Assembly (NCBI GenBank): GCA_035527755.1
Contig: DATKZX010000013.1
Coordinates: forward strand, 1 to 49,709
Direction of reading: 5' to 3'
Origin: Methanomassiliicoccales archaeon
GTDB lineage: Archaea > Thermoplasmatota > Thermoplasmata > Methanomassiliicoccales > UBA472
DNA length: 49,709 bases
A program made the translations under genes and the position numbers. Of this stretch, positions 47,117-49,709 are shown one piece after another. The notes beneath the pieces are model-generated. The model was not told where the DNA came from and searched no databases. It worked only from the letters and a program-made list of their open reading frames with translations. Within the stretch, counting starts at the first letter, position 1; each line of letters begins with the position of its first letter.

Positions 47117-49709
47117 TTACTGGCCAACCTCCATAATTGGCTCGTTCTCCTCGTGGTTCGCTTCCGACCCTTCGTTGAAGTCTGCGGCATCCTGGTTCGG
47201 GACCTCGTCCTGTATGGTGTCGATTCCGAACCTAATGATGCATACCTGAGTTTCGAGATCGCGGTTCAGGTAATAGCTGCAGGACATGTAGTCGCAGTCA
47301 TCACCCTGATCGCACTCGTGGTCGCAACCATCGCATTCCGAGTCCGTAGGCATGGTGAAGCAGGCGGAATCCTTATCACAGACCCATAGGTCCTGTTCGA
47401 CCGGGCCCCATTGACCGAAGGCGATGGCGGTGTTGCATATCGTGTGCGAGCATCCCCCACAGTCGTCACAGCAGCGATCGCAATCATCGCAGCCGCATCC
47501 GTCTTCGTGGCCGTAACAGTTGCAATCATGGCAGAAGTCGCCCGGTATCTCGTAGGTATAGGTGAATGCCCAACATTCGCCTATATCCAGTATGCCGTCG
47601 AGATCACCATAATCGCAGAGGCGGAACCATTGGTTTAACAGCGTGTCGTATACCGCCACGTTGTACAGTGCAATACCGCCGCAGTTGACCACGTTGATGG
47701 TGTAGGTCAGGAGACCCATGGGCATTCCAGCGCAGAACTCGCCCTCGTTGTAGGAGGCCAGTATCCCGGCCAGGTGCGTAGCGATATTCCTGTCGCAATC
47801 CTGTGGGTCACTGCCTACGGGATGGGCTGCCAGGAACTCCTCGGCGTCGGTTATGAACTCAACATATCCGTCCGGGGCGCCCCACATCAGATCGTTCAGC
47901 TTGGCTGCTATATACTGGTGGGCCAGGATCAGCGTGGCATCGCCTTTCACCGGGGTGTTGAACACCTCCATGTAGGTAAGGCCATCAGGATAGACGGAGA
48001 GGTCCACCCACGGGAATAGGTCGCCTGGGAGTATTCCCAGTCCTACCCAATCACATGGATGGTTCTTCCAGTATCCTTGGGTGTGAGACATGAACTCATA
48101 GAGCTCAGCGCTCATGTCCTTGTCCACACAGATGCAGGGGTTAGCGAAGAAGTTCAGGAAGTTGATATCGCTAACCAGCTGACCGGACCGCTCTAGGGAC
48201 ACTTGGATCTCCGGCGGACTTGTGGCCAGCCATCCTTCCTGCATGCCCTCTATCACGGTATAGTCGCCGATCCTCAGGCCACAGAAGGCATAGTGGCCAT
48301 CCGCGTCAGTAAGGGTCCAGGCGATCATATCGCCGTCCTTCCACAGCTGGATCTCCCAGCCCTCGATGCCTTCCTCGGTGCACATGTCCCAGACACCGTT
48401 CATGTTGGCGTCATTGAACTTGTACCCGCATATGCATCCGTACCGGACGTTCAGGAAGGTCACGTCGGCCCTCGGTCCGTCCAGTACAACTACCTGCGGA
48501 TTGTCGGTGGTGGTGTACCAGCAACATGTCAGCATCTCCCTTACGGTGTACTCGCCGACCCTGAGCTCGAAGCATACCTTGCCCTCCTCATCGGTGACCC
48601 CGCGGGCCACCTCCTGACCATCGTGGCAAACGACTATGGTAACGCCTGGAACTGCTGGCTCACCCTCCTGCCAAACGCCATCCCCGTTCAGATCCTCGTA
48701 CTTGTATACGCATATCCAACCGTTCTGGGCGTTGAAGAAGTTGACGTTGCCTCGTCCTCCGGACTCGTCAATCACTACGACATCTTGGGTAGGCCCGGTG
48801 GCGTACCAGCCCTCTTGCATCACTTCGACCACGGTGTATTCACCGAACTCGAGGTGGCAGAAGCAGTACATACCATTGCGGTCGGTGTGCGTCATCGCCC
48901 ACAGCATACCGTCCTTCCACAGCTGGATCTCCCAACCAGGAACGGCGGTTTCCGTGCACGGATCGAACATACCGTTCAGGTTCTCATCGTAGTACTTGTA
49001 CCCGCAGATCATGCCGAATCGGACGTTGCCGAAGCTTACCATCTGATCGCGGTCCTGAGCGCTGAGAGTTACCCAGACCATACTATCGGTCGAGTTGTAC
49101 CAGCAGCAGTCCATATGGCTTGCTGCCAGGTTCTCGCGGACGATATAGTCACCGAAGCGCAGCAGCTCGAAGCAAACGAATCCGCCTTCATTAGTAACAT
49201 CTGAACGGATCAGTTCGCAGTTCTGCCATACCTCGATGGTCACTCCGGCCACTCCAGGCTCGCCCTCTTGCCATTCGCCATCGCCGTTCAGGTCCTCATA
49301 CTTGAAGACACAGATCTTGCCATAGCGGATGTTCAGGAAGTATTCACTTACCCTTTCGCCGGACTCGTCTATGACCACTTGTTTGAGCGTGGGACCCTCG
49401 GTGTACCATTCGTTGGTTAGGGTCTCCTCGACATAGTAGGTGCCTAGGACCAGGTCGGTGAAGCAGACCAATCCGTACTCATCGGTGACTCCAGAGGCCA
49501 TCTCCATCATTTGGTCATCGTATAGGGTGATGGTTATTCCCGGTACTATCACGTCACCGTCGTCCAGCATACCGTTGCCGTTGATATCCTCGTACTTCAT
49601 CACGCAGATCTGTCCCTTCTCGATGTTCAGGAAGGTGACGTCCACGTGTTCACCGGATTGGCCGATGGTGACCTCGAACTCGGTCGGAGCCACGCTGTAC
49701 CAGCCAGTA
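47117..49709 (-). CDS. Giant SdrD/Cna-B repeat surface protein, C-terminal part
   Basis: At least 863 residues are visible and the frame is still open at the right edge, so the N-terminus and signal peptide are missing. The first ~520 visible residues are SdrD B-like (Cna-B) domains, each with a calcium-type loop such as YEDLNGDGEWQEGEP and a PGVTIEVW or PGWEIQLWKDG core. Next comes SHTQGYWKNHP, found in secreted surface proteins, and a DUF11-like segment (LLTYTINVVNCGGIALYNVAVYD). Within it is a cysteine cluster of about 28 residues (47456-47539; CxxCxC and CC pairs). The tail is acidic and ends MEVGQ, with no membrane helix or sortase motif. Confidence 0.88.
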   Translation of the reverse strand, partial: TGWYSVAPTEFEVTIGQSGEHVDVTFLNIEKGQICVMKYEDINGNGMLDDGDVIVPGITITLYDDQMMEMASGVTDEYGLVCFTDLVLGTYYVEETLTNEWYTEGPTLKQVVIDESGERVSEYFLNIRYGKICVFKYEDLNGDGEWQEGEPGVAGVTIEVWQNCELIRSDVTNEGGFVCFELLRFGDYIVRENLAASHMDCCWYNSTDSMVWVTLSAQDRDQMVSFGNVRFGMICGYKYYDENLNGMFDPCTETAVPGWEIQLWKDGMLWAMTHTDRNGMYCFCHLEFGEYTVVEVMQEGWYATGPTQDVVVIDESGGRGNVNFFNAQNGWICVYKYEDLNGDGVWQEGEPAVPGVTIVVCHDGQEVARGVTDEEGKVCFELRVGEYTVREMLTCCWYTTTDNPQVVVLDGPRADVTFLNVRYGCICGYKFNDANMNGVWDMCTEEGIEGWEIQLWKDGDMIAWTLTDADGHYAFCGLRIGDYTVIEGMQEGWLATSPPEIQVSLERSGQLVSDINFLNFFANPCICVDKDMSAELYEFMSHTQGYWKNHPCDWVGLGILPGDLFPWVDLSVYPDGLTYMEVFNTPVKGDATLILAHQYIAAKLNDLMWGAPDGYVEFITDAEEFLAAHPVGSDPQDCDRNIATHLAGILASYNEGEFCAGMPMGLLTYTINVVNCGGIALYNVAVYDTLLNQWFRLCDYGDLDGILDIGECWAFTYTYEIPGDFCHDCNCYGHEDGCGCDDCDRCCDDCGGCSHTICNTAIAFGQWGPVEQDLWVCDKDSACFTMPTDSECDGCDHECDQGDDCDYMSCSYYLNRDLETQVCIIRFGIDTIQDEVPNQDAADFNEGSEANHEENEPIMEVGQ
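48146..49321 (-). repeat. Tandem ~590-bp super-repeat in surface-protein gene
   Basis: Two copies (49321-48722 and 48721-48146), each encoding a pair of Cna-B domains, one opening KYEDLNGDG and one opening GYK(Y/F). Copies stay close at DNA level, for example around 48345-48400 and 48915-48960 (CACAGCTGGATCTCCCA in both), which indicates duplication of a two-domain unit. Confidence 0.7.

Noticed and set aside
48203-49204. Long plus-strand frame (333 codons)
   Set aside because: Antisense to the repeats of the surface-protein gene; translation is repetitive and reflects the opposite strand's codon pattern.
1-49709. CRISPR arrays
   Set aside because: No series of regularly spaced identical 25-40 bp repeats and no cas genes seen.

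Overview
The window is chromosomal DNA of a euryarchaeon, most likely from the Thermoplasmata or a relative (order not decidable by eye). Archaeal marker genes are present throughout: HerA, Mre11, Rad50, a Hef/FANCM-type helicase, an ATP-dependent DNA ligase, Trm5, DphB, TruD, RpoL, ArcS, PyrB/PyrI and a fused ADP-forming acyl-CoA synthetase. The 5S rRNA gene stands alone, as in Thermoplasma. Many genes have a TATA-like box about 25 to 30 nt upstream of the start codon and no room for a Shine-Dalgarno site, so leaderless transcripts look common. The host background is GC-rich and the genes are tightly packed, with many 1-4 bp overlaps.

Layout. 1-5 kb: a cut gene, a MEDS/PAS sensor, a dCTP deaminase/dUTPase-family protein, Trm5, DphB and a divergent FtsZ-family protein. 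5-12 kb: DNA-end processing, with herA, a CPA2 cation/proton antiporter, mre11 and rad50 on one strand. 12-15.4 kb: a parvulin, then a P-loop/DRTGG protein overlapping an ADP-forming acyl-CoA synthetase. 15.5-15.7 kb: an apparently structured, unannotated RNA. 16-20 kb: a small membrane protein, an OB-fold/HD protein, a metallopeptidase-like protein, a DHH phosphoesterase, an FN3 membrane protein and a GNAT acetyltransferase. 20-25.7 kb: a HesB/IscA-like protein, the Hef-like helicase with a C-terminal PCNA-binding motif, DNA ligase, RpoL and TruD. 25.7-30 kb: one 1441-residue TPR protein with a C-terminal zinc-binding tail.

30.6-34.2 kb is the most striking segment. A low-GC element of about 3.6 kb is inserted in the 3' end of a tRNA-Gly(TCC) gene. 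It is bounded by a 13-bp direct repeat that copies the tRNA 3' end. It carries a rolling-circle (HUH) Rep, an HNH endonuclease, a small membrane protein and an intact tyrosine integrase that ends 9 bp before attR. It also holds two GC hairpins in AT-rich surroundings and an AT-rich repeat region, which are candidate origin and control sites. It looks like a minimal integrated rolling-circle plasmid or virus.

34.6-41 kb: ArcS (archaeosine synthesis), then a five-gene TusA/DsrE-type sulfur-relay operon facing a TrmB-like regulator across a palindromic operator candidate, then pyrBI and a UPF0200-like kinase coupled to a small protein. 41-49.7 kb: surface biology. This includes a 1478-residue FG-GAP/PKD protein with one membrane helix and a cytoplasmic domain, a DUF92 membrane protein, a DUF835-like protein, the lone 5S rRNA gene, and a giant SdrD/Cna-B repeat surface protein with a cysteine cluster that runs off the right edge.
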